DNA of 64,000 bases from Carboxylicivirga sp. Lineage in GTDB: Bacteria > Bacteroidota > Bacteroidia > Bacteroidales > Marinilabiliaceae. This document shows positions 46,570-55,579 of the stretch, piece by piece. The stretch's first letter is position 1. Each line of letters begins with the position of its first letter. The stretch is from contig JAOARW010000111.1 in the NCBI GenBank assembly GCA_025210475.1, positions 124,001 through 188,000 of the forward strand, given 5' to 3'. Below the pieces are notes generated by a model. The model was not told where the DNA came from and made no database searches. It worked only from the letters and a program-made list of their open reading frames with translations. The position numbers were made by a program, and so were the translations under genes.

Positions 46570-48147
46570 TTACTCAGCTCCTACCCACCAGGTGTGTTGT
46601 TCCAACTTTTTATTAATTTCCAATTCACCTTGTGGAATAGGCCAATACTCTGTTCTTTCACCACGATATGGTCGGTAATCAACCGGACTTTCATTCTCAA
46701 TCTCAGTAATTCTATTGTAAATCACTTCGGCATCACCCCAACGTTTTACATCAAACCACAAAATGCCTTCAGCTCCCAACTCAACAAAGCGTTCGTGTTT
46801 AATTACCATCATTATTTCGTCTTCGGTGAGCGATCTGCCAAGCACCTGCTCTTCTGAGTCTGCTATTGCAGGCATATTAACACGTTCTCTTACTTCATTA
46901 AGCAAGGCATAAATTTCATCTTTAGCAGCTAATCCTTGTGTTTTTAAAAGAGCTTCGGCTCTTGCCAGCAAAACCTCGGCGTATCTGATTACCATGTAGT
47001 CCAGGTTGCCATCGTTTTTAAAATCCAGCGTATTACTTCTCCAGTACTTTTGAACGCCAAAGTTGGTTGGAGAGCTATTGGGAGCGAAATTACCTCCCGG
47101 AGCTGAATTCTTTTTATGTGCTATTGTGGCATCAAATCGAGGATCACGGTTTTCCCAAAACTTTTTGTCGTTGTAAATATCGGACTTTACTTCTCCCAAT
47201 AGGGGTGTTTCTAACCAGGTTCCTTCCAACTTTGCCGGCAAACCATCCGTGCAATAAAACAGATCTGCATATGATTGTAATGGAAATATGTTTTGTTTTG
47301 TTGGTGCTTTGTTGGCACTCCCCGAAAACTTTTCGCCTTCATTTATACCTGATTCAAACGAAACAGAAAAAATTACTTCGCTATTACCTTGATTTTTCAC
47401 ATCGAACAATCCTGCATATTCAGGAAAAAGTTCATATTTATTTAAACCAATAATTTGAGCTGTAGCGGCTTCAACATCTGCCATTTCATTAAAATACAAA
47501 TGCACACGTGCCTTTATTGCCAAGGCTGCTGCTCTTCCAATGCGACCTTGTTGATGGTCAACCGGCAGGTTTTGGACTGCAAATTCTAAGTCACTAATAA
47601 TATTAGCCTGAATTGTTTCCTGTGATTCCTTAGGTGGATCCATTTTTGTTAAGGCCTGAACATAATCAACATAGGGTACATCCTTGTACAATGCCAGCAA
47701 GTAATAATACGATAAAGCTCTGATTACCATAGCCTCCGATTTCATCTCCAGAATTGGAGTTTCCGGCTCTTCAATCTTATCGATATTACTAATCAAATTA
47801 TTGGCTCGCACAGCCGATTTATAGCAATTGGCCCAAACTTTTGAATAAACTTCTGATTCGGTATTACTAGTTCCTTTTGTGATATCCAGCCAACTTCTAT
47901 TTGATGTTAAATTAAATATACCAACACCGGCAAAACCATCAAATGCACTGCTATACCTTCTAAACCAGTAATCAGTTTGTAAGGCATCGTAGCATCCCAC
48001 TAATTGTAGCTTTATATCTACTTCGCTTGTTGTTAATGATTCGCCTGATATTTTACTTGGATCTACCAAATCCAGTTGATCCTGGCAGCTCCATAATAAA
48101 CTCATTAAGAGAAAACCTATAGTTAATTGCTGATTAATCTTTTTCAT
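46570..48147 (-). CDS. SusD-family outer-membrane glycan-binding lipoprotein (PUL 2)
   Basis: 525 residues from the ATG at 48147; the Met four codons earlier overlaps the susC stop. Lipobox LLWSC. SusD landmarks are QLDLVDPSKISGESLTTSEV near the start, KSEAMVIRALSYYYLLALYK, AAALAIKARVHLYFNEMAD, YMVIRYAEVLLARAEALLK and VIKHERFVELGAEGILWFDV. Pairs with the SusC gene just upstream to capture and import oligosaccharide. Sequence is far from the first SusD in the window, so the two PULs probably take different fragments or glycans. Confidence 0.94.
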   Translation of the reverse strand: MKKINQQLTIGFLLMSLLWSCQDQLDLVDPSKISGESLTTSEVDIKLQLVGCYDALQTDYWFRRYSSAFDGFAGVGIFNLTSNRSWLDITKGTSNTESEVYSKVWANCYKSAVRANNLISNIDKIEEPETPILEMKSEAMVIRALSYYYLLALYKDVPYVDYVQALTKMDPPKESQETIQANIISDLEFAVQNLPVDHQQGRIGRAAALAIKARVHLYFNEMADVEAATAQIIGLNKYELFPEYAGLFDVKNQGNSEVIFSVSFESGINEGEKFSGSANKAPTKQNIFPLQSYADLFYCTDGLPAKLEGTWLETPLLGEVKSDIYNDKKFWENRDPRFDATIAHKKNSAPGGNFAPNSSPTNFGVQKYWRSNTLDFKNDGNLDYMVIRYAEVLLARAEALLKTQGLAAKDEIYALLNEVRERVNMPAIADSEEQVLGRSLTEDEIMMVIKHERFVELGAEGILWFDVKRWGDAEVIYNRITEIENESPVDYRPYRGERTEYWPIPQGELEINKKLEQHTWWVGAE

Positions 48148-48158
48148 AACTTGCCCCA

Positions 48159-51100
48159 TTAAAAGTTTACATTTACACCAACCTGATAAATTTTAGCCAT
48201 TGGGTATACAAAATTGGCCGTACTTCCTTTGTAGCGCGAAGGGTCAACATTCTTCACTTTCGTAAATGTTAAAAGATTACTTCCTCCTACATAAATTCGG
48301 AACTTACTAAACCCCCACTTCTTAATCGTTTTACCTGGAATATTGTATCCTATTTCAAGATTCTGTAAACGCAGATAGGAGCCATCTTCCAGCCAAAAGT
48401 CAGACATTTCGCTATTCATACCATACCCTCCCAGGCGTGGATACTCTGTACCCGGATTATCCGGTGTCCATCGATTAATCCAATCGGCAGTAAAGGCAGA
48501 ATTTAATTTTTCAAGATTATTAAAGGGTTGGATCATGGCAATTTCATTACCTGCTACACCATTAAAGAATATATTGAAATCAAAGGATTTATAGGAAGCA
48601 GTAGCTCCAAATCCAAAAGTCCATTCTGGAAAAGCATTACCAATTACACCTTTATCATGAACGTCAATAATCCCATCCGGTTTGCCATTCGGTCCGCTGC
48701 TATCTTTGTAACGAATATCACCCGGCTTTACTTCACTATTATGAAATGGTGCCTGAGCTATTTCTTCTTCCGATTGGAAAATTCCATCAAACTCATAACC
48801 AAACCAGGACGCCAAAGGATGTCCCTCAATCATCCATTGTTCACCATTATCGAAGCGGTAGCCTCCCAAATCTTCAAGTTCATTTTTAATATACGAAGCA
48901 TTCATATTAAAGGAATACAATAAGCTTCCAAGGTTGTCGGAATAACTCATGGAAAGTTCAATCCCTTTGTTTGACATTTTACCAATGTTCTGATAAGGTG
49001 GTGTCAGATCTCCCGATGTTGAAGGTATCGGCACCCTGATAAATAAGTCTTTTACATCTTTCTTAAAAGCATCTGCTGTCAGATTGAATTTCCCAAAAGC
49101 AGTAATGTCCAAACCAATATTGGTAGTTTCGGTAACCTCCCAGGTTAAATGAGGATTACTCATTTCGTTGATGGCAATTCCATTTTCCAGAATTCCATCA
49201 AACAAATAGCCTGCATTCAGATCGTAAACCGAAGTTGAAGCATAAAGCGAATTTATGTATTGGTTACCCAACTGCCCCCAGCTCAATCGTAGTTTGAGGT
49301 TATCAAGTACTGTATTGGAAGACAAAAAGTTTTCTTGCGAGATTCTCCAGGCCGCCGAAAATGACGGAAAAAATGAATATTGATTGTCCTTCGAAAACTT
49401 GGAAGAACCATCGTAACGGGCATTTGCCTCAAATAAATATTTCTCTTTGTAATTGTAATTTAAGCGTCCAAAATAACAAATCAGCAGTTGTTCACCTTCA
49501 CGCCCGGCAACCTTATGAAAATCCATATTTGCAGCATCCAGAACCTGTATGTTATTGTTGGGAAAATTTCTGCCTTCAGCCAGAAAACTAGTATTACTTG
49601 TTTTCAGGTACGAAGAACCTAACAAACCTTTAAGGTGGTGCTTACCCAGTTTGGTTGAGTAGTCGATATAACCATCCACCTGATCTGTAGTTGACTGGAC
49701 ACTTACTTGTTCCAAGGTAGCCATTTCGTTATGATTCACAATATCGCCATCTTCATCTACCACCTTGAAATAAGGTATAAACAACTTGTCCTTATTATTT
49801 CGGCCATTTCTCGAAAATATGACATTTGAATGCCATTTTTTCCAGCTGTAATCCATTGCTAAAGACATTCCGTAACGCTGTACCTTACTGTTATTATAAC
49901 TAGCCGATTGCTTTCTTAACTCGTTGTTAAATCCCCTTATATTGGAATTTTCATCAGATGGTATAACATCCACATCCACGCCCGGGGTATAATATGGAAT
50001 AATGTAAGGTATAAGCTTGGTATTTTTATAAATATTTTCAGCCGACTCATGGGTATTTTGCTCCGAAAAGAAGATATTAAAATCAATCTTGAAATTTTTA
50101 CTAAGCTTATAAACACTCCTGTTCCTCACATTAAGTCGATTGGTACCGGTATTAATCAACATACCAGTCTGGTCGAAATAACTAACAGATGTATTAGTTT
50201 TCACATTTTTATTACCACCGGTAATGCTGGCATTATAATTCTGAATGGGTGCGGGCCGATATAAAATATCCATCCAGTCTACCTCGCCATAAACGCCGTC
50301 TGGATCACCTTCCTGTACTAACTTTTTTATATCTTCAGAAATAAATACATCGTCGCCGTTATTTAAGCGACCTTCATTAACCAGGTCAATATAATTCACC
50401 GCATCCATTAAATCAGGAAATACAGTGGCATTTTGCACACCCCAATAAGCATTAAAATTTACTTTAACAGGACCTTCCTTTGCTTCTTTGGTATTGATGA
50501 TGATGACACCATTGGCAGCTCTGGAACCATAAATAGCAGCACTGGCCGCATCCTTTAAAATATTAACACTTTGAATTTCGGATGGGTTGAGTTGAGAAAA
50601 CACTGCCATTGAACTGGTAACGCCATCAATTACCACCAACGGGTTGGTACTGGCATTAATTGAACCCATTCCCCGCATATCAATAGAAACCGTATTTGTT
50701 CCGGGCTTGTTGCTATTCTGTAAAATGGTTACACCTGGCACCTGACCAACCAAAGCTGTAACAGCATTGGTTACAGGTAAGGTTTCCTTCTTCTCGTATT
50801 GAATGGAAGCTACAGCACCTGTTGAGTTAATCTTCTTTTGACTGGCATAACCTACGCTTATTACTTCATCGAGGCCTACCACATCATCAAGCATTTTAAC
50901 ATCTATTGTTGTTTGTCCATCTACAACTAACTCCTGGCTACGCATGCCAATAAATGAAAACACCAATGTTGCACCAAGCGGTACTTTTTTTATTGTGTAG
51001 TTTCCTTTATAATCTGTTATTGTTCCTTCCTGGGTTCCTTTAACCTGAATGGTTACGCCCGGCAATGGTTCGCCCAGATTGTCGGTTACCTTGCCTTTTA

Positions 51101-51554
51101 TTGTCCGCGCATTTTTCAGGGAGTTAACCTCTAATTTTAACTTATGAAGACTACCTGTTTCCTTGCCTTCAATCACCTTGTTAATTTCCTTAACGGTTAA
51201 AACAACATGCTTATCGATCCATCGGTATGTAACTGTTGTATTTGAAAAGATTTCTTTTAATAAAGCATCAACCCTTTCATTCTTAACATCAATTGAGATA
51301 ACTCTATTGACATCGATTAATGCACTATTATAAAAAAAATGGCATTCTGTTTTTTTCTCTATCTCAGCCAAAACTTCTTTAACGGTTTTATTTCTCATCT
51401 CAAGAGAAATCTCCTCATTCTGACCAGAAGCATTCACTGCGAACAGTTTAAAAACGGTGACAAATAATAAAAATGTCGTTACTTTCATTACTCTGATAAA
51501 TTTCAACAAGCAACTATGGCAATCATACCTGGTTGCTAACTTGGATTTTTTCAT
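48159..51554 (-). CDS. SusC-family TonB-dependent transporter with STN domain (PUL 2)
   Basis: 1131 residues. A basic N-tail and signal (MKVTTFLLFVTVFKLFAVNA) are followed by an STN domain (about 45-125: LEMRNKTVKEVLAEIEKKTE, RVDALLKEIFSNTTVTYRW). Then come the beta-sandwich (GKVTDNLGEPLPGVTIQVKG), the TonB box region (LDEVISVGYASQKK), the plug (NPLVVIDGVTSSMAVFSQLN, VNILKDAASAAIYGSRAANG) and a barrel ending in YQVGVNVNF with a terminal Phe. The STN domain implies signalling through the FecR protein encoded 111 bp upstream. The leader has an antisense -7 box over the start codon and a hairpin, as in PUL 1. Confidence 0.96.
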   Translation of the reverse strand: MKKSKLATRYDCHSCLLKFIRVMKVTTFLLFVTVFKLFAVNASGQNEEISLEMRNKTVKEVLAEIEKKTECHFFYNSALIDVNRVISIDVKNERVDALLKEIFSNTTVTYRWIDKHVVLTVKEINKVIEGKETGSLHKLKLEVNSLKNARTIKGKVTDNLGEPLPGVTIQVKGTQEGTITDYKGNYTIKKVPLGATLVFSFIGMRSQELVVDGQTTIDVKMLDDVVGLDEVISVGYASQKKINSTGAVASIQYEKKETLPVTNAVTALVGQVPGVTILQNSNKPGTNTVSIDMRGMGSINASTNPLVVIDGVTSSMAVFSQLNPSEIQSVNILKDAASAAIYGSRAANGVIIINTKEAKEGPVKVNFNAYWGVQNATVFPDLMDAVNYIDLVNEGRLNNGDDVFISEDIKKLVQEGDPDGVYGEVDWMDILYRPAPIQNYNASITGGNKNVKTNTSVSYFDQTGMLINTGTNRLNVRNRSVYKLSKNFKIDFNIFFSEQNTHESAENIYKNTKLIPYIIPYYTPGVDVDVIPSDENSNIRGFNNELRKQSASYNNSKVQRYGMSLAMDYSWKKWHSNVIFSRNGRNNKDKLFIPYFKVVDEDGDIVNHNEMATLEQVSVQSTTDQVDGYIDYSTKLGKHHLKGLLGSSYLKTSNTSFLAEGRNFPNNNIQVLDAANMDFHKVAGREGEQLLICYFGRLNYNYKEKYLFEANARYDGSSKFSKDNQYSFFPSFSAAWRISQENFLSSNTVLDNLKLRLSWGQLGNQYINSLYASTSVYDLNAGYLFDGILENGIAINEMSNPHLTWEVTETTNIGLDITAFGKFNLTADAFKKDVKDLFIRVPIPSTSGDLTPPYQNIGKMSNKGIELSMSYSDNLGSLLYSFNMNASYIKNELEDLGGYRFDNGEQWMIEGHPLASWFGYEFDGIFQSEEEIAQAPFHNSEVKPGDIRYKDSSGPNGKPDGIIDVHDKGVIGNAFPEWTFGFGATASYKSFDFNIFFNGVAGNEIAMIQPFNNLEKLNSAFTADWINRWTPDNPGTEYPRLGGYGMNSEMSDFWLEDGSYLRLQNLEIGYNIPGKTIKKWGFSKFRIYVGGSNLLTFTKVKNVDPSRYKGSTANFVYPMAKIYQVGVNVNF

Positions 51555-51561
51555 ACATTTG
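51554..51561 (+). promoter_or_regulatory. -7 box pointing antisense, overlapping the susC start (PUL 2)
   Basis: TACATTTG, perfect TAnnTTTG on the plus strand, in exactly the same register to the susC ATG as in PUL 1. A TTG at 51533-51535 with an 18-bp spacer could be the -33 element. Confidence 0.45.
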
Positions 51562-51567
51562 TATTTG

Positions 51568-51646
51568 ATAGTTATGCATTGCCCTGTGCAAAAGGGTAAA
51601 TGTTTACTTAGGGAAGTATTACCAGTACTTCCCTTTATTTTAATTT
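51568..51646 (+). ncRNA. candidate cis-antisense sRNA opposite the susC leader (PUL 2)
   Basis: A plus-strand unit of about 75-80 nt from the TACATTTG box to a hairpin: AGGGAAGTA (51610-51618) / TACTTCCCT (51626-51634), 9-bp stem, 7-nt loop, tail TTATTTTAATTT on plus. It lies wholly between susC and fecR, antisense to the susC leader, and mirrors the PUL 1 arrangement. DonS-type antisense repressors are the known parallel. Expression is inferred. Confidence 0.45.
51610..51646 (+). terminator. hairpin between susC and fecR (PUL 2)
   Basis: 9-bp perfect stem and T-rich plus-strand tail. The minus-strand tail AAGTAAACATTT is a weak terminator, so it fits a plus-strand transcript better than fecR. 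Confidence 0.6.
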
Positions 51647-51665
51647 ACATTGTTAAACGCTCGAT

Positions 51666-52688
51666 TTAGCTTTCTTTAAATTCTAACTTAATTTTTTTCT
51701 TTTGCTGAATAGTAGTATCTGTTGGCATTTGCTGCATGATAAACTTTATTGGTGTTGACACCTCCAGTATTTCCAGAATCTGGCTGAGTGGTTCCCCCTG
51801 AAACACACCGGTAAAGGCATAGTCTTTACTCATATTATCCGGTAGAATAAACTCCACATTGTACCACCTTTCAATTCTTTTTATAACATCGGGTAGCGAA
51901 TCGTTATCGAATATTATTTTATCATCGCGCCAGGCCAGATATTTATTCAAATCTCCACTTTTCTGCTCAACTTCTCCATTATTCACATCGTAAATTGCTT
52001 GCTGATTAGGCTTTAATGTCGACAACTCGGTATGGCCATTTTCAGTGTTTTTTACGATATTTACTTTACCCTCTACCAGTGAGGTTACCAATTCTTCATC
52101 GCCGGCATAGGCCGATATATTGAAGGCCGTACCAACCGCTACTACTGACATCTCACCTAAGTCAACCACAAAAGGATTTGACTTGTCGGATACAACTTCA
52201 AAGTATGCTTCCCCCTTTAGCTCAACAGCACGTTCGCCTTCTGCAAAACGAGTGGGATATTTTAATGATGTACCTCCATTTAACTGTACTTTTGTTCCAT
52301 CGGGCAATACAAATGCCGATCGCAAACCAGCCGGCGTTGTAATTTCATTCCATACTAAACTATCATATACCGTTGGGGTATTAAGCATGCGAACAGACGC
52401 GTACACCATAATAGGTAAAATGAAAATTGCTGCATATTTGGTCATTTGCAGAATCCTATGCAGCTTCACAGTTTTATGATGCTCTTTATTCAGCATAAAG
52501 GCCTGAAATTTCAAAAGCCGTTTATTTTCTGACTCATCATCACCAAAAGTACTTAATGAATCCCCCCATGACTTTTCAACACTCCTAAACTCTTTAAGAT
52601 TCTTCCCACTTCTGATCCATTTCAGCAGGCTGTGCTGGTCTGTTTCAGAAGCTCTGTTTTCCAAATATTTTGTTATAATTTCTTTCAT
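51666..52688 (-). CDS. FecR-family anti-sigma factor (PUL 2)
   Basis: 340 residues. A cytoplasmic N-terminus (MKEIITKYLENRASETDQHS, about 1-85) and one membrane segment (about 86-103, YAAIFILPIMVYASV) lead to the FecR domain (SAFVLPDGTKVQLNGGTSLK, VELKGEAYFEVVSDKSNPFV, VVAVGTAFNISAY). The C-terminal part would meet the STN domain (FTGVFQGEPLSQILEILEVS). It should control the ECF sigma factor at 53.1 kb. That gene is divergent rather than upstream in the same operon, which is unusual. Confidence 0.92.
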   Translation of the reverse strand: MKEIITKYLENRASETDQHSLLKWIRSGKNLKEFRSVEKSWGDSLSTFGDDESENKRLLKFQAFMLNKEHHKTVKLHRILQMTKYAAIFILPIMVYASVRMLNTPTVYDSLVWNEITTPAGLRSAFVLPDGTKVQLNGGTSLKYPTRFAEGERAVELKGEAYFEVVSDKSNPFVVDLGEMSVVAVGTAFNISAYAGDEELVTSLVEGKVNIVKNTENGHTELSTLKPNQQAIYDVNNGEVEQKSGDLNKYLAWRDDKIIFDNDSLPDVIKRIERWYNVEFILPDNMSKDYAFTGVFQGEPLSQILEILEVSTPIKFIMQQMPTDTTIQQKKKIKLEFKES

Positions 52689-53128
52689 GGAATTAAAACC
52701 TGTTCATAAGTAGTACAACCAAGTACTTAAAAACCGTACTTATTTATTAATCTTTTTTTATTTTTTTTCTTCACGCAGAATCCTTACCACAACAAAAGAA
52801 TCACCATTCACCTGTCTCTGTGGAACATACAAAGAAATAACAATTAGGGGACAAATTGTAATAACTAGTGAAGATCATGAAAAGCAAGTACCAAATCCGC
52901 TTAGAAAGACTTAAGTCTTACACAACGAATTTAGTATTTATGATTTGATTTGTCAGCAAGGGAAATGCCCAGGCTAATAAATCAGTTTCGAAATTCATAT
53001 GGGGCGTGTTTTATTACCTCAACTAAGGTGATTAAATCGGAAAAAATTACTTCTTTTGTCAGTCTTATCTCCTGAAAACATAAGCAGGATAAAATCGTTT
53101 ACTTAATAGCGCTTCACATCAATAAAGT
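52689..53128. promoter_or_regulatory. gene-free divergent region between fecR and ECF sigma (PUL 2)
   Basis: 440 bp with no credible gene. It must hold both promoters. Visible elements are a 14-bp perfect palindrome AAGACTTAAGTCTT (52906-52919), a GTACTTA direct repeat near 52721-52740, and TTTGTCAG twice (about 52946 and 53055). No exact TAnnTTTG box was found for either gene. Confidence 0.5.
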
Positions 53129-53722
53129 ATGATTGATATTAACTTAAATAATAAACTCAAACAAGGGAATCCGGAAGCCTATACTTTACTTTTCAGGAAG
53201 GTAAACCAAAGACTATTGGGGTACTGCCAATTATTTGTATCGGACACAAAAAAATGCGAAGATTTTATACAGGATTGTTTCGAATACCTGTGGACAAACA
53301 AAGAAAAGATTGACCCCTCAAAGTCGGTAGAAAGCATGCTATTTGTGATGGTTAGAAACAAGTGTTTAAACCACCTGAAAAATGAAAAGACCCATCAAAA
53401 AATCTCTCTTTCAGAAGAATCCAATATTAATGAGTTGCAGTTTCTTTACCAGTTAGATTTTACAGATAAAGAAGATATTACCTTGGAAGAGCAGTTGATC
53501 GTCTCTTTGAAAAAAGCCATCGATGAGTTACCAGAAAAAAGGAAACAGATTTTTATCAAATGTAAAATTGAAGGCAGAAAGCAAAAAGATGTTGCAGAAG
53601 AAATGCAATTAAGCGTGAGGGCAGTTGAAAAACACATTAACATTGCAAAAACCCAGCTTAGACAGCAACTTGAAAAAGATTATACAAAGCTTAGTTTTAT
53701 CATATTATTGCTGCTTAAATAA
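53129..53722 (+). CDS. ECF sigma-70 factor (PUL 2)
   Basis: 197 residues. Region 2 is at about 18-75 (LLFRKVNQRLLGYCQLFVSD, KKCEDFIQDCFEYLWTNKEK). Region 4 is at about 128-185 (IDELPEKRKQIFIKCKIEGR, QKDVAEEMQLSVRAVEKHIN). A hydrophobic C-terminal tail (LSFIILLLLK) is common in this group. It is the presumed partner of the FecR at 51.7 kb and driver of the second susCD operon, but lies on the opposite strand. It converges with the sugar porter gene. Confidence 0.92.
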   Translation: MIDINLNNKLKQGNPEAYTLLFRKVNQRLLGYCQLFVSDTKKCEDFIQDCFEYLWTNKEKIDPSKSVESMLFVMVRNKCLNHLKNEKTHQKISLSEESNINELQFLYQLDFTDKEDITLEEQLIVSLKKAIDELPEKRKQIFIKCKIEGRKQKDVAEEMQLSVRAVEKHINIAKTQLRQQLEKDYTKLSFIILLLLK

Positions 53723-53739
53723 CGACTTTCTATTTAAGC
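53713..53739 (+). terminator. hairpin over the ECF sigma stop codon
   Basis: GCTTAAAT/ATTTAAGC, 8-bp stem with an 11-nt loop, the stop codon lying just inside. No U-tract. Two more inverted repeats follow: GGCAATTAG/CTAATTGCC (53747-53755/53793-53801) and CAGGAATTG/CAATTCCTG (53782-53790/53819-53827). Confidence 0.4.
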
Positions 53740-53829
53740 CAGAAACGGCAATTAGCCTGTCCAGGTATCCTTAAATAACAACAGGAATTGTTCTAATTGC
53801 CTAATAATACAATCAAATCAATTCCTGCG

Positions 53830-53864
53830 AAAAAATAACGATTATATGCTACCCTAATAATCGT
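53830..53864 (-). terminator. intrinsic terminator of the sugar porter gene
   Basis: ACGATTAT (53838-53845) / ATAATCGT (53857-53864), 8-bp stem, 11-nt loop, followed on the minus strand by TATTTTTTCG. It starts 10 nt after the porter stop codon. Good stem and U-tract. Confidence 0.75.
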
Positions 53865-53873
53865 CAGCCGTTT

Positions 53874-55265
53874 TTATAATTTCTCGATTACTTCTTCCAT
53901 TTCTTCCAATGACTTGCCTTTGGTTTCAGGAATCATTTTCCAAACAAAAATGGCAGAAAGAATACTCATCACACCATAAAACATATAAGTTAAACCACCA
54001 CTAAATTCCATCATGGCCGGATAGGTAGATGAAATGAAATAGTTGGCACTCCATTGCGCAGCTACAGCAATGGCAATGGCCTTACCTCGTATTTTATTTG
54101 GAAAAATCTCACCAATCAACACCCAACAAATCGGTCCCCAACTCATCATAAACGATGCCGTATAAACGATTATGAATACCAAAGTACTTATACCTACAAT
54201 TTCAAAAAATGAAAGCATTCCAATGGCAACCATACCAATCGCCATACCAATAGAACCAGTTATTAGCAAAGGTTTACGCCCCCATTTATCTACCGTTACA
54301 ATGGCAACAACTGTAAAAACAACATTTACCAATCCCATTACGATGGTTTGTAACATCGATGCATCTTTAGCAGCACCCATACTTTCAAATATGCGCGGTG
54401 CATAATAAAGAGCCACATTAATACCTACAAACTGCTGGAATACTGACAGTAAGATACCTATGATAATAATCTTTTTACCATAGGTGTAGATACTTGACGA
54501 ACTAACTGCTTTTTGAACAGTTTGCTTAATATCATTAAGAATGTTTTTGGCAGCATCTACCCCATTAATTCTTTCCAAAATACTTAAGGCTTTTTCATTC
54601 TGCCCTTGCATTGCGAGATATCGCGGTGTTTCGGGAACAAAGATTAATAGAATTCCGAACAGTCCTGCAGGAATCGCTTCTGACAAAAACATGTAGCGCC
54701 AGCCATGCTCGTTAATCCATTCAATGGTTTGACCTTTAGCAATCGACCAGTTAACAAAGTACACGACCAACATACCAAAGATGATTGCAAATTGGTTGAA
54801 TGAAATCAAGCGACCACGTATGTGTGCAGGTGCGATTTCACTAATGTACATGGGGCTGATCGCTGAGGCCAATCCAACACCAATACCACCAATAATGCGG
54901 TAAAAGTTAAACATGTACAACAGGCTCATGGTTGCTTTTCCCGGTTCAAAAAATAAAAACTCTGGTTTACCAGAACCCAATGCTGATATAAAGAAAAGTA
55001 AGGCCGCTACCATTAATGACTTTTTACGGCCAAGACGAGATGCCAGAATACCAGAGATAGCACCTCCAATAATGCATCCTATTAAGGCACTTGAAACCGT
55101 AGCTCCATGCGCAAACGAACTTAAATTAAGTCCATCAATCAGGAAGGCTTGAATGGATTTTTCAGCCCCTGAAATCACAGCTGTATCATACCCAAAAAGC
55201 AACCCGCCTAAGGTTGCCACTAATGTTAACAGGATGATATAGCCTAAATTCTGATTTTGTTTCAT
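53874..55265 (-). CDS. xylE: sugar:H+ symporter of the MFS sugar-porter family (xylose-type)
   Basis: 463 residues, 12 membrane segments. Sugar-porter signatures are LGGLLFGYDTAVISGAEKSI in TM1, ASRLGRKKS in the 2-3 loop, RIIGGIGVGLASAISPMYIS, PETPRYLAMQGQ after TM6, QQFVGINVALYYAPRIFE in TM7, DKWGRKPLLITG and PETKGKSLEEMEE at the C-terminus. Closest in form to E. coli XylE. It follows xylA and xylB on the same strand, so xylose is the likely substrate, though this family also moves glucose, arabinose and galactose. Its leader is unusually rich in inverted repeats. Confidence 0.85.
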   Translation of the reverse strand: MKQNQNLGYIILLTLVATLGGLLFGYDTAVISGAEKSIQAFLIDGLNLSSFAHGATVSSALIGCIIGGAISGILASRLGRKKSLMVAALLFFISALGSGKPEFLFFEPGKATMSLLYMFNFYRIIGGIGVGLASAISPMYISEIAPAHIRGRLISFNQFAIIFGMLVVYFVNWSIAKGQTIEWINEHGWRYMFLSEAIPAGLFGILLIFVPETPRYLAMQGQNEKALSILERINGVDAAKNILNDIKQTVQKAVSSSSIYTYGKKIIIIGILLSVFQQFVGINVALYYAPRIFESMGAAKDASMLQTIVMGLVNVVFTVVAIVTVDKWGRKPLLITGSIGMAIGMVAIGMLSFFEIVGISTLVFIIVYTASFMMSWGPICWVLIGEIFPNKIRGKAIAIAVAAQWSANYFISSTYPAMMEFSGGLTYMFYGVMSILSAIFVWKMIPETKGKSLEEMEEVIEKL

Positions 55266-55579
55266 TATTTCTGGATTTAAGCTAGCCGCTAAAACTTATT
55301 AACTAGTGGCTAGGTTATTATTCCCCGAAAGATGCCAGTTTGAAGACTGAACTACTGTTGTGAATTACATTTAATCACTTAAGCTAAAACATAGCAATGC
55401 TATACTTAGCTTTTGAGTTCTTTTACATCTTTCGGGATTAAAAGTTTATTTAAAAATTAGTTATAAAATCAGATAGTAACCAGTTGTATGTTGCTAATAT
55501 TATAAATTCAAAAGTTTAATTCGAACTCAGGTTAATACCAATTAGCACAACTGGCTACTATCTCAATACAACAAACTAT
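55266..55579. repeat. structured gene-free region between xylA and the porter
   Basis: 314 bp with no gene but four inverted repeats. They are AGATAGTAACCAGTTGT (55471-55487) against 55547-55563 (17 nt, one mismatch, 59-nt loop); CCCGAAAGATG (55324-55334) / CATCTTTCGGG (55426-55436); a compound hairpin AAGCTAA-ATAGC-GCTAT-TTAGCTT (55381-55412) inside the latter; and CTAGCCGCT/AGTGGCTAG (55282-55290/55305-55313) just before the porter start. Could be the xylA terminator plus a structured 5' leader of the porter mRNA, or a non-coding RNA. No known riboswitch class recognised. Confidence 0.6.

Noticed and set aside
53747-53801. GGCAATTAG/CTAATTGCC pair resembling the ArsR palindrome
   Set aside because: Only 9 of 15 operator positions match, the arms are 37 bp apart, and it lies between convergent genes, so it is more likely part of terminator structure.
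4536-55543. TAATACCAATT appearing near 4536 and 55533
   Set aside because: An 11-mer seen twice in AT-rich DNA, with no extended similarity around it; not enough for a repeat family.
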